In this document: positions 8,364 to 16,194 of the stretch, in pieces | Numbering within the stretch: the first letter of the stretch is position 1 | Layout: each line of letters starts with the position of its first letter | Source: Allobutyricicoccus pentlandensis | GTDB lineage: Bacteria; Bacillota; Clostridia; Oscillospirales; QAMX01 | Assembly: GCA_904398645.1 (NCBI GenBank) | Contig: CAJFPH010000125.1 | Coordinates: 1 to 39,034 of the forward strand | DNA length: 39,034 nt | Direction of reading: 5' to 3' | The notes under the pieces: generated by a model | Told to the model about the DNA's origin: nothing | What the model saw: the letters and a program-made list of their open reading frames with translations, nothing else | Database searches by the model: none | Position numbers and translations under genes: made by a program

Positions 8364-10310
8364 ATGAAAAATATGCATTTTACAACCCCCGTATCTGTAA
8401 AAAACGTACAGATACATGATTCCTTTTTCAGTAATCTCATGAAAATTACCGTTGAAAAGCTGATTCCCTATCAATGGCGCGCCTTGAATGATGAAATACC
8501 CGATGCGGAACCCAGCTACTGTATGCGTAATTTTAAAATTGCTGCGGGATTGGAAACCGGAGAGCACGGCGGCATGGTGTTTCAGGACAGCGATCTTGCA
8601 AAGTGGATTGAGGCTGTCGCTTACTCTCTAATTTGGAATCCGGACGCAGCGCTTGAAAAGACAGCGGATGAAGCAATCGATATTGTCGCGCAGGCGCAGC
8701 TTCCAGACGGATACCTGGATACTTATTATATTCTAACGGGAATTGAAAACCGTTGGACAAATACCAAAGACAACCATGAAATGTATTGTGCCGGGCATAT
8801 GCTGGAGGCCGCCGTGGCGTATTATCAGGCAACCGGAAAGCGCAAGCTTCTGGACGTGATGATTGCCTGTGTAGAACATATCGCAAGCGTCATAGGCCCG
8901 GAAGAAGGCAAGCTGCGTACATATCCCGGCCATGAAGTGTTAGAGATGGCATTATGTAAACTTTATGAGATCACGAAAGATGAACGCCATCTCAGCCTGG
9001 CGAAGTATTTCATTGATGAGCGTGGCGCGTCCCCCAGCTATTTTGTCGCGGAGGGGGAGCGCAACAACCGCCCTGTCAGACCGAACTCACCGTTTAATCT
9101 GCGGTATTATCAGGCGGACCGCCCTGTGCGCGAACAGGAAGGCGCTGAAGGCCACGCCGTACGCGCGGGATATCTCTATTCCGGTATGGCTGATGTGGCA
9201 CGCCTGACGGAAGACAGAGGCTTGTACGAGGCTTGCAGCCGGATCTGGTATGACATTACGCGCCGCCAAATGTATATTACGGGCGCTATTGGGCAGTCTG
9301 CGGCAGGAGAATCGTTCTCGTTTGACTATGATTTGCCAAATGATCTCGTTTATGGCGAGACTTGTGCCGCTATTTCGCTGGCGTTCTTTGCACAGCGTAT
9401 GCTGCGTCTGGAACCACGGGGCGAATATGCCGACGTACTGGAACGCGTGCTTTATAATGGAACCATCAGCGGCATGTCGCTTGACGGGACAAAATTTTTC
9501 TATGTCAATCCTCTTGAGGTTGATCCGGTGCGGTGTGAGCAGAATCATCAGTTCCGTCATGTGAAGCCGGAGCGCCAGAAGTGGTTTGGCTGTGCGTGCT
9601 GCCCGCCGAATTTGGGAAGGCTGCTGGCATCTTTGCCAGGATATCTCTATCATACGAGTGGGGATACGGTTTATGTAAACCTTTATACGACGAATGAGAT
9701 GAGGCAGAGCCTTGCGGCGGGAGAGGTTTCGCTCTCTGTAAAAACCGACTATCCTTGGGACGGTACAGTCAGGCTGACAGTGAATACGGCGCCGGGGGAT
9801 ATGGTGCTTGCCTTGCATCTGCCCGGCTGGTGCCGCAGCTTTACGGTAGCCGTAAATGGTGCGCCGGCGGAGTATAAACAGCAGGACGGCTATCTGTACC
9901 TTGCGCGCGATTGGTCTGTGGGTGACAGCGTTGTGCTTACGTTGGATATGCCGGTTATGACCGTACGCGCCAATCCCCGTGTTTCGGAGGATATCGGCAA
10001 AGTTGCCATACAGCGCGGCCCTGTGGTTTATTGCCTGGAAGAACCTGATAACGGAAGAGACCTTCAACGTTTATATTTGTCTGCAAATACGGCATTTTCC
10101 TGCCGGTATGAGCCGGATACCTTGGGTGGCGTTGTCTCCATTGAAACAGAGGGATATGAACTCACGTTTAACGACTGGGATGACGACGCGCTTTACAGCG
10201 GAGAAAAAGTTCCTGCTTTTCTTCCGCGCCGCCTGCACTTCATTCCGTATTATGCCTGGGCAAACCGTGGGCCGGCGGAAATGACGGTATGGGTGCATGA
10301 AAAGCTGTGA
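8364..10310 (+). CDS. Glycoside hydrolase family 127, beta-L-arabinofuranosidase
   Basis: GH127 enzymes release beta-L-arabinofuranose with retention, using a cysteine nucleophile held by a zinc site. The 648-residue product aligns over its length with Bifidobacterium HypBA1 (658 residues). E316 corresponds to acid/base E322, E332 and C334 (YGETC) to zinc ligands E338 and C340, and C412-C413 (GCACCPPN) to nucleophile C417 and ligand C418. All key residues are present. The domain order is an (alpha/alpha) barrel followed by beta-sandwich domains. The start has GGAGG 8 bases upstream. There is no signal peptide, so the enzyme acts on imported arabino-oligosaccharides. No transporter or regulator lies beside it. 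GH127 also includes other beta-furanosidase activities, so the substrate is probable rather than certain. Confidence 0.93.
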   Translation: MKNMHFTTPVSVKNVQIHDSFFSNLMKITVEKLIPYQWRALNDEIPDAEPSYCMRNFKIAAGLETGEHGGMVFQDSDLAKWIEAVAYSLIWNPDAALEKTADEAIDIVAQAQLPDGYLDTYYILTGIENRWTNTKDNHEMYCAGHMLEAAVAYYQATGKRKLLDVMIACVEHIASVIGPEEGKLRTYPGHEVLEMALCKLYEITKDERHLSLAKYFIDERGASPSYFVAEGERNNRPVRPNSPFNLRYYQADRPVREQEGAEGHAVRAGYLYSGMADVARLTEDRGLYEACSRIWYDITRRQMYITGAIGQSAAGESFSFDYDLPNDLVYGETCAAISLAFFAQRMLRLEPRGEYADVLERVLYNGTISGMSLDGTKFFYVNPLEVDPVRCEQNHQFRHVKPERQKWFGCACCPPNLGRLLASLPGYLYHTSGDTVYVNLYTTNEMRQSLAAGEVSLSVKTDYPWDGTVRLTVNTAPGDMVLALHLPGWCRSFTVAVNGAPAEYKQQDGYLYLARDWSVGDSVVLTLDMPVMTVRANPRVSEDIGKVAIQRGPVVYCLEEPDNGRDLQRLYLSANTAFSCRYEPDTLGGVVSIETEGYELTFNDWDDDALYSGEKVPAFLPRRLHFIPYYAWANRGPAEMTVWVHEKL

Positions 10311-10391
10311 GGTTTACAGTACAGAGGGACGTTTTTGCCGTTTACGGAGATCATAGCGATAGAAACTGGACGACAGACAGGAGACATAGCG

Positions 10392-10865
10392 ATGCAAATA
10401 AGGCGGCAAGTGATTTTGTGGGTGATTTTTGTTCTATACAGCATTGCTATGCTTTGGCTGCTGTTTGAAAGACCAACTTTTGATATAGGCAGGTCCTATT
10501 GGGAGCAGATAGAGATGAACGTCAATTTTATCCCGTTCAAAACGATTCGCGGGTACATTTATGTGCTGATATATAGGACAAATATGTATTTGATACCTAA
10601 TGCGTTTATAAACTTGGTTGGAAACATCGTTGCATTTGTTCCGCTGGGTTGCTTTTTGCCCAGTTTGTGTAAAAATTTGCAATCATTCAAAACTTTATTC
10701 CTCAGCGCCGCCGCAATTATTCTTGTCATTGAGTTGATTCAGCTTTTTTCATTAAGGGGGAGCTGTGATATTGACGATTTGATTTTAAATCTTGTTGGCG
10801 TTGTTGTGGGTTTTCTACTACGCCGGGGCTTTATTTTCTGCCGGCAGAAAAAGAAAATTGCTTAA
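10392..10865 (+). CDS. VanZ-like family membrane protein
   Basis: This small integral membrane protein of 157 residues has about four hydrophobic segments. The hallmarks of the VanZ fold are visible: a PF-x-T-type loop (NFIPFKTI), the NIVAFVPLGCFLP motif and a late E-LIQ-F...CDIDDLILN-VG signature. VanZ of the vancomycin cluster gives low-level teicoplanin resistance, but most homologues have unknown roles in the envelope. The start at 10392 is preceded by AGGAGA 7 bases away; a frame beginning at 10335 is less well supported. It follows the GH127 gene by 81 bases without a terminator and may share its transcript. Confidence 0.88.
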   Translation: MQIRRQVILWVIFVLYSIAMLWLLFERPTFDIGRSYWEQIEMNVNFIPFKTIRGYIYVLIYRTNMYLIPNAFINLVGNIVAFVPLGCFLPSLCKNLQSFKTLFLSAAAIILVIELIQLFSLRGSCDIDDLILNLVGVVVGFLLRRGFIFCRQKKKIA

Positions 10866-10899
10866 TCATTGTTCCAAGCGAAGAACAACGATCAAATAG

Positions 10900-10931
10900 A
10901 AAAAGCATCCGCACTGTGTGGATGCTTTTTC
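10900..10931. terminator. Bidirectional intrinsic terminator
   Basis: AAAAAGCATCC-(G)-CAC, loop TGT, GTGGATGCTTTTT: a 14 bp stem with one bulged base and T/A tracts on both sides. It separates the plus-strand GH127-VanZ unit from the convergent kinase gene and can serve both. Confidence 0.9.
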
Positions 10932-10994
10932 TGTGCTTATAGATTTTAATTGAAAACAATTTACCGGAGTGCAAGCGTATATCCGAGCAGATTA

Positions 10995-11813
10995 CTATTT
11001 TTCGCAGTAAACAAAATGATAGGCTTCTTCATATGCGGAGAGCTCTGCCGGTGAAAGCGGAGAAACAAGTTGATCGACCAGTTTTGCATCCACATAACAA
11101 ACGCCTTCTGCCAGAGCGCGGCAGACCGTTTGATGTCCGCGAACGATGAAATGCCGGTTGTTTGCAAACGCAACTTCTACAGCGCCTGCGCCGTCCGCGG
11201 TACCCAGTGGTTGCGTAGGATAGAGCGTACGAGGGGAAAGCATCATACGTGTGCCTTCCCAGGGCTGTGCCTGATAGGCAGAAAAGCAGTCGTAAACTGT
11301 TTGGCAGACCGTTTCCGGCGGGGCGAAAGAAGTATCAACAATGAGATCATAGTTGTGATAGTCAAGGTTATCGACATGATAAATATCGCGAAAACGCGCG
11401 TTTTCAACTTTTCCCCGTTCCAGGAGCTTATTGCACGCCTCAAGGACATCCTGATATGTCTCTTCACTGCCGCGTGGATCGTGCATCACGCGTTGCGCTG
11501 CGATCAGGGGATCAACGGTTACAAAAATTTTGAAGGAACGCTCTGCAAAATACCAGGCCATACGGGAATCAAAAATAATCGCATCTTTCCTGCGTTCGCG
11601 TGACAACCTTGCAACCTCGTCGTCGATTACATGGTCAAGCGCGGGATCGGTCAACATGCGCTGGTTCAGCTCCAGCGTGCTGATCCCCATTTTTTTTGCT
11701 GCTTCGCGCTGAACTGCACCGGTGGAGTAAATCTCAAATCCGTGCTTCTTCTGTAAAAATTTGCAAATTGTAGATTTTCCGCTACCAAGTTTACCCGCAA
11801 TTGAAATGTGCAT
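10995..11813 (-). CDS. Cytidylate kinase-like P-loop protein with an extra C-terminal module
   Basis: The first 170 or so residues of this 272-residue protein form a small P-loop kinase of the archaeal-type cytidylate kinase-like group: Walker A GKLGSGKST (residues 7-15), a TGAVQREAA nucleoside-binding segment, a DSRMAWYF segment and a lid with DPRGSEETY. The typical family member ends near there. About 90 further residues (from PRTLYPTQPL) contain a stretch around NNRHFIVRGHQTVCRALAEG that resembles the (D/R)GHHRVxAA core of ParB/Srx-fold proteins; this likeness is by eye only. The true substrate is unknown. The weak ribosome site is GGGGG, 9 bases from the ATG. It is transcribed alone from its own promoter. 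Confidence 0.78.
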   Translation of the reverse strand: MHISIAGKLGSGKSTICKFLQKKHGFEIYSTGAVQREAAKKMGISTLELNQRMLTDPALDHVIDDEVARLSRERRKDAIIFDSRMAWYFAERSFKIFVTVDPLIAAQRVMHDPRGSEETYQDVLEACNKLLERGKVENARFRDIYHVDNLDYHNYDLIVDTSFAPPETVCQTVYDCFSAYQAQPWEGTRMMLSPRTLYPTQPLGTADGAGAVEVAFANNRHFIVRGHQTVCRALAEGVCYVDAKLVDQLVSPLSPAELSAYEEAYHFVYCEK

Positions 11814-11848
11814 GAAAAAGCGCCCCCATTTATCTGTTCATAAAATAT

Positions 11849-11877
11849 ATCTTACTTCTGTCAAAGGAAATTGTCAA
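11849..11877 (-). promoter_or_regulatory. Putative sigma-A promoter of the kinase-like gene
   Basis: On the minus strand a perfect TTGACA (11877-11872) is followed after 17 bases by TAAGAT (11854-11849), about 35 bases before the start codon. A second TTGACA lies inside the spacer. Confidence 0.6.
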
Positions 11878-11890
11878 GGAATCGGGCGGA

Positions 11891-13927
11891 TTATTGCAGG
11901 GAACGATAGTAGAGTCCATTTGTTCGTGGGAAGTCAGGCGCGGACTGTGCCGAAAACATGGCCGCAATCCGTTCACATTCCCCGGAGGACTCGTTTGTGA
12001 AATAAAGAATTGCATGATCTATGCCATTTACCGGCTTGTCGGCAATATAGAGAGGAACAGAATTGAGTAGCGTTGTATACGTTCGGCCATGACAAAGTAG
12101 CGGGAACGTCACGCCGCGACGGTCTGTCAGGTCAGGATGCCCATTACAGGAATTGCAGCAGGACTTTGCCGGACAGGCGCGCATACGCATAAGCGGCAGA
12201 TACCCATACGCCAGAATACCGCGCGGCAGAGCACCGCCCAGGGAACGAATTTTTTGCATGGAGAGTTCTAGTGAGACGGTAACGCTGGCAAGCCCCAGCT
12301 TTTCATATTCGGCAAGCGCGGCTGTGTTTAACAGATTCAAGCCAAAGCCCCCGTGTATCCGGAAACCAAAACGCCGTGCAAGAGGAATGCCATAAACATT
12401 GTCGGTCAGAACATCCCGAACGCCAAGTTGGAACAGGCGCGAAAGGCATTCGGCAAATGCCGGTTCGTCTTCGGGAAAAAGCAGAGCGGGTAATTCCGCA
12501 ATGAGACGACCGGCAAAGCGGGTGATCAAGTCAGGGCGATGATCCAATACGTTTGCAGGGAGAAGAATACGATCAAACCGTGTTGTGTCTTTCGGTATCT
12601 GTGTTTCCTCTTCAAATCTGCCCCAAAGCGCGACAGTCTGCGCACAAGTATGCGCTATGTAGGGTTCAGCCGGTGCGGCACGGTATGGATGGGGATGGGG
12701 CATACTACGCTTATGCAGCAATTCAGCTAGTGCCGTGCGCCGGAGTGCATTCAGGTCTGAAATGGGAAGCATTACCCCCTCGGCAATATGGCAGGAGAAA
12801 GTACGCAGATAAAATGGCGTACCCCCCATTTTTTCAAGGCTTTTTTTTGCGGAAGCCCCGTCCGTTGGCCGTGTGCGCGCGGTCTGAGGTATAGGACCTG
12901 TCACGTGAACCCGGTCTTCACCACAGGCCGCGTCCAGATAAGAAATCTCAGGTGTTAAAGTCAGAGAGAGGTCGACCGGTATGGACGGCCGCTCCTCTTT
13001 ATAGAGTCCGGAAAGTTCACGGAAGACGCCCTCCGCCGCCTGCACGTCTTCACGGCGGCGGTAACCAAACATTTCCGGAGTGCGCCGGCCCGTGAGATAT
13101 CCGGCCGTAAATCCGCTGCGTGAAAAAACCGCACGTAATCGCGCCATATCAGGCGTTTTGCCCTCCATAGCATCGCGACACGCCGTAACCGCCGCCGCAA
13201 CATATTCCGGACGCTTCATGCGTCCTTCGATTTTGAAGGAAACTACCCCCGCGTCGGTCAGCTCCCGAATATGATGAATTACGGAGAGATCCTTTAGAGA
13301 AAGCGCGTGATCGTGCGTACCAAAACGAAAGTCCAGGCGGCATGGCTGGGCACATAGTCCGCGGTTTCCACTGCGGCCGCCAAGCATGGCCGAGAGATAA
13401 CACATCCCCGAGACACTCATGCAGTGCGCGCCATGAACAAAGACCTCCGTCTCGATTTCGACACAACGGTTGATTTCCGCAATCTCATGCAGAGAAAGTT
13501 CTCGCGCCAGCACTACGCGGTCAAAGCCCAATTCCTGCATCAGACGTACGCCATCCATGTTGTGAACCGCCATTTGCGTTGAGGCGTGACGGCGTATCGT
13601 GGGATAGTGGTCACGAAAGAGCCGCATGACCGCAAGATCCTGGATGATGACGGCGTCCGCGCCGCTTTCTGCAATTTCACGAGCGGTACCTTCAAGCGCG
13701 TCCATCTCATCGTCCATGACAAGCGTATTGACTGTGACGTGTACGCGTACGCCGCGTGCATGACAATAGGAAACGGCGTCAGCCAGTGAATATTTATCAA
13801 AGTTTTCAGCGTTGCGTCTGGCATTAAACCCTTTCGCGCCGAGGTAAACGGCGTCTGCACCGCAACGCACGGCAGCCAGTAGCTGTTCACGCCCGCCAAC
13901 AGGGGCCAGGATCTCCGGTACTTTCAT
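11891..13927 (-). CDS. U32 family peptidase/hydroxylase-like protein (RlhA type with DUF3656)
   Basis: This 678-residue protein has the N-terminal TIM-barrel-like U32 domain (ILAPVGGREQLLAAVRCGADAVYLG near the start, then HASTQMAVHN and the signature EVFVHGAHCMSVSGMCYLS), followed by GRSGNRGLCAQPCR with its cysteines. A middle region matches the DUF3656 type, and a second barrel-like part holds the cysteine cluster CPAKSCCNSC near residue 590. Family members were called collagenase-like proteases, but characterised relatives (E. coli RlhA and TrhP) hydroxylate rRNA or tRNA bases and carry Fe-S-type cysteines. An RNA-modifying role is therefore more likely than proteolysis. The start at 13927 has GGAG 6 bases upstream. 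The gene is monocistronic with a good promoter. Confidence 0.88.
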   Translation of the reverse strand: MKVPEILAPVGGREQLLAAVRCGADAVYLGAKGFNARRNAENFDKYSLADAVSYCHARGVRVHVTVNTLVMDDEMDALEGTAREIAESGADAVIIQDLAVMRLFRDHYPTIRRHASTQMAVHNMDGVRLMQELGFDRVVLARELSLHEIAEINRCVEIETEVFVHGAHCMSVSGMCYLSAMLGGRSGNRGLCAQPCRLDFRFGTHDHALSLKDLSVIHHIRELTDAGVVSFKIEGRMKRPEYVAAAVTACRDAMEGKTPDMARLRAVFSRSGFTAGYLTGRRTPEMFGYRRREDVQAAEGVFRELSGLYKEERPSIPVDLSLTLTPEISYLDAACGEDRVHVTGPIPQTARTRPTDGASAKKSLEKMGGTPFYLRTFSCHIAEGVMLPISDLNALRRTALAELLHKRSMPHPHPYRAAPAEPYIAHTCAQTVALWGRFEEETQIPKDTTRFDRILLPANVLDHRPDLITRFAGRLIAELPALLFPEDEPAFAECLSRLFQLGVRDVLTDNVYGIPLARRFGFRIHGGFGLNLLNTAALAEYEKLGLASVTVSLELSMQKIRSLGGALPRGILAYGYLPLMRMRACPAKSCCNSCNGHPDLTDRRGVTFPLLCHGRTYTTLLNSVPLYIADKPVNGIDHAILYFTNESSGECERIAAMFSAQSAPDFPRTNGLYYRSLQ

Positions 13928-13960
13928 AGCGAACTCCATTCTTTGTGAATCATTTTTTCC

Positions 13961-13989
13961 ATCATATCATAAACCATGCGTCTTGCCAA
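13961..13989 (-). promoter_or_regulatory. Sigma-A promoter of the U32 gene
   Basis: On the minus strand TTGGCA (13989-13984) and TATGAT (13966-13961) are 17 bases apart. Each matches consensus at five of six positions, and the -10 lies 33 bases upstream of the start codon. Confidence 0.75.
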
Positions 13990-14080
13990 CCTGCCGCTTT
14001 GCCATAGCAATTGAGCTAATATCTTTCAGTTTGGGCAAGATTAAAATTTATGGCAGTTACAGTTTTTTGTGTGCTTTGGA

Positions 14081-14109
14081 TTGACGGATTTTGTTTTATA
14101 AGCTATAAT
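14081..14109 (+). promoter_or_regulatory. Strong sigma-A promoter upstream of the small ORFs and alaA
   Basis: TTGACG and a perfect TATAAT are separated by 17 bases. The predicted start is near 14116. The leader then contains a GCGGC-TTT-GCCGC hairpin (14147-14159) followed by TGTTTTG before the ribosome site of the first small ORF, which could be a weak attenuator. Confidence 0.8.
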
Positions 14110-14177
14110 ATGATATTATTGCGCCTGGGTTGTAACCTGGCATTTTGCGGCTTTGCCGCTGTTTTGGGAGAAGAAAA

Positions 14178-14375
14178 ATGAACGGTCAAAATGACTTATG
14201 CCGGAACGAAGTGCGTGTTCGTTGTGTGGGTAATTGCTTTCAGCGCATCTCGGGTTTGGAAAAACGCTGCCACGCCTATGGGCATCATGAGTGGTGTGAG
14301 AATTACATGGTCAGGCTTTCGCTTGGCGCCCCTGAATTTTTTGAGGAGAAGTCGCACACAGAGAAAAAATTATGA
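14178..14375 (+). CDS. Small cysteine/histidine-rich protein, unknown
   Basis: This 65-residue ORF begins behind GGGAG 7 bases upstream and lies 60 bases after the predicted transcription start. It has five cysteines and three histidines, with a C-VGNC pair and a CHAYGHHEWC cluster, then an acidic/basic tail. That spacing could bind a metal, but I do not recognise the family. Codon use resembles the neighbouring real genes. Its stop overlaps the start of the next small ORF by four bases (ATGA). The strong promoter and ribosome site argue for translation. An overlapping frame (14191-14379) has no ribosome site and is rejected. Confidence 0.5.
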   Translation: MNGQNDLCRNEVRVRCVGNCFQRISGLEKRCHAYGHHEWCENYMVRLSLGAPEFFEEKSHTEKKL

Positions 14376-14518
14376 GTGAGCATTGTCTTTTACATAAAGG
14401 CGGGAACTTCCCGCAGCGATATCTATATCGATTGCTTGTTTCGCGGCTTGCGCGAGCGGGAGTCATTATAAGCGGCGCCCTGACTCCCATCGACGCCCTT
14501 AAACTGCGCCGCGGCTGA
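14372..14518 (+). CDS. Possible second small ORF, coupled by ATGA overlap
   Basis: This 48-residue ORF starts within the stop of the preceding ORF, an arrangement typical of translational coupling. The product is basic (several Arg, His and Lys) with a central amphipathic stretch YLYRLLVSRLARAG and no cysteine cluster. It has no good ribosome site of its own and uses several rare codons (CGA, CTA, ATA), and the DNA is unusually rich in perfect hairpins. It may therefore be non-coding RNA structure rather than a gene. I do not recognise the family. Confidence 0.28.
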   Translation: MSEHCLLHKGGNFPQRYLYRLLVSRLARAGVIISGALTPIDALKLRRG

Positions 14519-14544
14519 AACGAGTTTGCTCTCGTGCAGGAGAG
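14400..14544 (+). other. Hairpin-rich stretch upstream of alaA, candidate structured leader
   Basis: Successive perfect stem-loops occur in 145 bases: GCGGGA/TCCCGC (14400-14414), CGATA/TATCG (14417-14430), TCGCG/CGCGA (14441-14455), GGGAGTCA/TGACTCCC (14458-14488) and ACGAG/CTCGT (14520-14535). The last competes with CTCTC/GAGAG (14529-14544), so the two cannot form together. There is no T-tract terminator here, and the alaA ribosome site (GAGGAG) lies 30 bases further on. No known riboswitch class is recognised. Confidence 0.35.
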
Positions 14545-14586
14545 GACTTGTTTTGAAAACAAAAAATAGATATCGAGGAGTTTATT

Positions 14587-15807
14587 ATGAATACCATATT
14601 GCGATCTGATAAATTAAAACATGTGCATTCCGACATCCGCGGCCCAGTGTATTTTGAAGCGCTTCGGATGCAAAAAGAAGGCATTGATGTCTTGCGTCTG
14701 AATACTGGAAACCCGGGTGTCTTTAACTTTAAAATGCCGGAAAGCGTCCGCCAGGCCCTGGTCAATCATGTGGACGAAGCCGTGGCGTACTGCGATTTGA
14801 AAGGTATGCCGGATGCGCGTGAGGCAATTTGCGCCTATCAGAAGTCGAAGGGATTTCAGGATATTACCCCGGACGATATTTTTATCGGAAACGGTGTCAG
14901 CGAATTGGTGACCATGGTTCTCACCGCGCTTTTAAACTATGACGACGAAATCCTGATTCCTGCGCCGGACTATTCTCTCTGGACGAATTCAGCGTGGATG
15001 GCGGGAGCCCGCCCTGTTTACTATATTTGCGATGAAGAGGCAAACTGGTATCCTGATCCGGAGGACATCCGGCGGAAAATTACGCCGAAGACGAGAGCAA
15101 TTCTGTTAATCAATCCTAATAACCCCACAGGTGTTTTATATCCGCGCGAGCTTTTGGAAGAGATCCTTGACATTGCCCGTGAGCATGACCTTGTGGTATT
15201 CGCCGACGAAATTTATGACCGGCTTGTGATGGATGGAAAGGAACATACTTCCGTTGCGGCTCTTGCGCCCGATCTTCTTGTCATTACCATGAACGGTCTT
15301 TCCAAGTCGCATATTATTTGTGGCTTCCGTTGTGGGTGGATGGTAATCAGCGGCGCGCGCGGACGGGCCGACGATTTTATCAGCGGTATTGTGTCTTTGG
15401 CTTCAATGCGCCTATGTGGAAACGCACTGACGCAGCTCGTCATTCCGACCGCGTTGGCCGATGAAGAAAGTACCAAGGCAATGTTGGTGCCCGGCGGCCG
15501 TCTTTATGAACAACGAGAAGTGACGGTGCGCGAATTGCGTAAGATACCGGGTGTCTCCGTAGTGAAAAACGATGCGACGTTTTATATTTTCCCGAAGCTT
15601 GATGTGAAGCGCTTTCATATTACGGACGACGAAAAGTTTGCCATGGATTTCCTGCATGAAAAACATGTGATGATTGTTCCGGGACGCGGCTTTGGCTGGG
15701 CACAGCCTGATCACTTCCGAATTGTCATGTTGCCGGAACCTGAAGTTTTGGAAAAAGCGGTTCATGATTTGGGCGACTTCCTGTCGACTTACCGTCAACA
15801 GGCCTGA
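14587..15807 (+). CDS. alaA: PLP-dependent aminotransferase, AlaA type (pyruvate-glutamate)
   Basis: This 406-residue fold-type I aminotransferase is closely similar to E. coli AlaA, which makes alanine from pyruvate and glutamate. Shared segments include DIRGPV near residue 17, LNTGNPGVF, GNGVSELV, IPAPDYSLWT, LLINPNNPTGVLYP (N and P of the cofactor site), FADEIYD (Asp and Tyr contacting PLP) and NGLSKSH with the Schiff-base lysine K240, the same number as in E. coli AlaA. The late RIVMLPEP includes the substrate-carboxylate arginine. The ribosome site GAGGAG is 8 bases from the ATG. Substrate specificity is inferred from the strong resemblance; a broader glutamate-dependent role is possible. 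Upstream small ORFs may share the transcript. Confidence 0.9.
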   Translation: MNTILRSDKLKHVHSDIRGPVYFEALRMQKEGIDVLRLNTGNPGVFNFKMPESVRQALVNHVDEAVAYCDLKGMPDAREAICAYQKSKGFQDITPDDIFIGNGVSELVTMVLTALLNYDDEILIPAPDYSLWTNSAWMAGARPVYYICDEEANWYPDPEDIRRKITPKTRAILLINPNNPTGVLYPRELLEEILDIAREHDLVVFADEIYDRLVMDGKEHTSVAALAPDLLVITMNGLSKSHIICGFRCGWMVISGARGRADDFISGIVSLASMRLCGNALTQLVIPTALADEESTKAMLVPGGRLYEQREVTVRELRKIPGVSVVKNDATFYIFPKLDVKRFHITDDEKFAMDFLHEKHVMIVPGRGFGWAQPDHFRIVMLPEPEVLEKAVHDLGDFLSTYRQQA

Positions 15808-15845
15808 CCGCTAAGGCCATCTGAGCTTTTTAATTAAATCTGCGC

Positions 15846-15903
15846 AAAACTCCCCCTGCGGCTGCATATACATGAAGTACAAGCACGCCGAGGGGGAGTT
15901 TTT
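15846..15903 (+). terminator. Terminator-like hairpin that also carries the ylmC ribosome site
   Basis: AAAACTCCCCCT (15846-15857) pairs perfectly with AGGGGGAGTTTT (15891-15902), enclosing a 33-base loop and followed directly by the ylmC ATG at 15904. The 3' arm contains GGGGGAG, the only ribosome site for ylmC, and its T-tract abuts the start codon. It can therefore end alaA transcription or mask ylmC translation. Confidence 0.65.
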
Positions 15904-16194
15904 ATGGGGACAAGAATTGCCGATTTGCAGTGCAAAGAGGTCGTAAATATTTGCGACGGGGCCAGAATGGGCTATGTGAACGATGTCGAGCTTGATATTA
16001 ACACGGGAAGACTCGTTGCGATTGTCGTGCCGGGACCGTGGAGTTTTTCCTGCCTCTTCTCAAAGGGGGAAGAGTATGTTGTGCCCTGGTGTCAAATTGA
16101 GAAGATCGGGGATGATATCATTCTTGTGCGGTTTGACACGCCGCCGCAACCACGGCATAGAAAAAAGGAACGGCGCCGCAAGTTCTTTATTTAA
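15904..16194 (+). CDS. YlmC/YmxH family PRC-barrel sporulation protein
   Basis: This 96-residue PRC-barrel protein is of the YlmC/YmxH type common in spore-forming Firmicutes: RIADLQCKEVVNICDGARMGYVNDVELD at the start, a TGRLVAIVVPGP turn and PW-QIEKIGDDIILV, then a basic tail. B. subtilis YlmC and YmxH are small proteins of unclear function linked to sporulation. Its ribosome site lies in the arm of the preceding hairpin. Its 3' end overlaps the convergent MEMO-like gene by 8 bases, so transcripts from both sides must end inside the opposing coding region. Confidence 0.88.
   Translation: MGTRIADLQCKEVVNICDGARMGYVNDVELDINTGRLVAIVVPGPWSFSCLFSKGEEYVVPWCQIEKIGDDIILVRFDTPPQPRHRKKERRRKFFI

Noticed and set aside
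9087..10067. Minus-strand open frame of 326 codons inside the GH127 gene
   Set aside because: It is wholly antisense to a gene with all catalytic residues in place; composition is Arg/His-rich, it has no ribosome site and no recognisable domain.
14116..14330. 6S RNA or known riboswitch downstream of the promoter at 14081
   Set aside because: No conserved 6S bubble or riboswitch core could be recognised, and the 65-codon frame with its ribosome site explains the stretch better.
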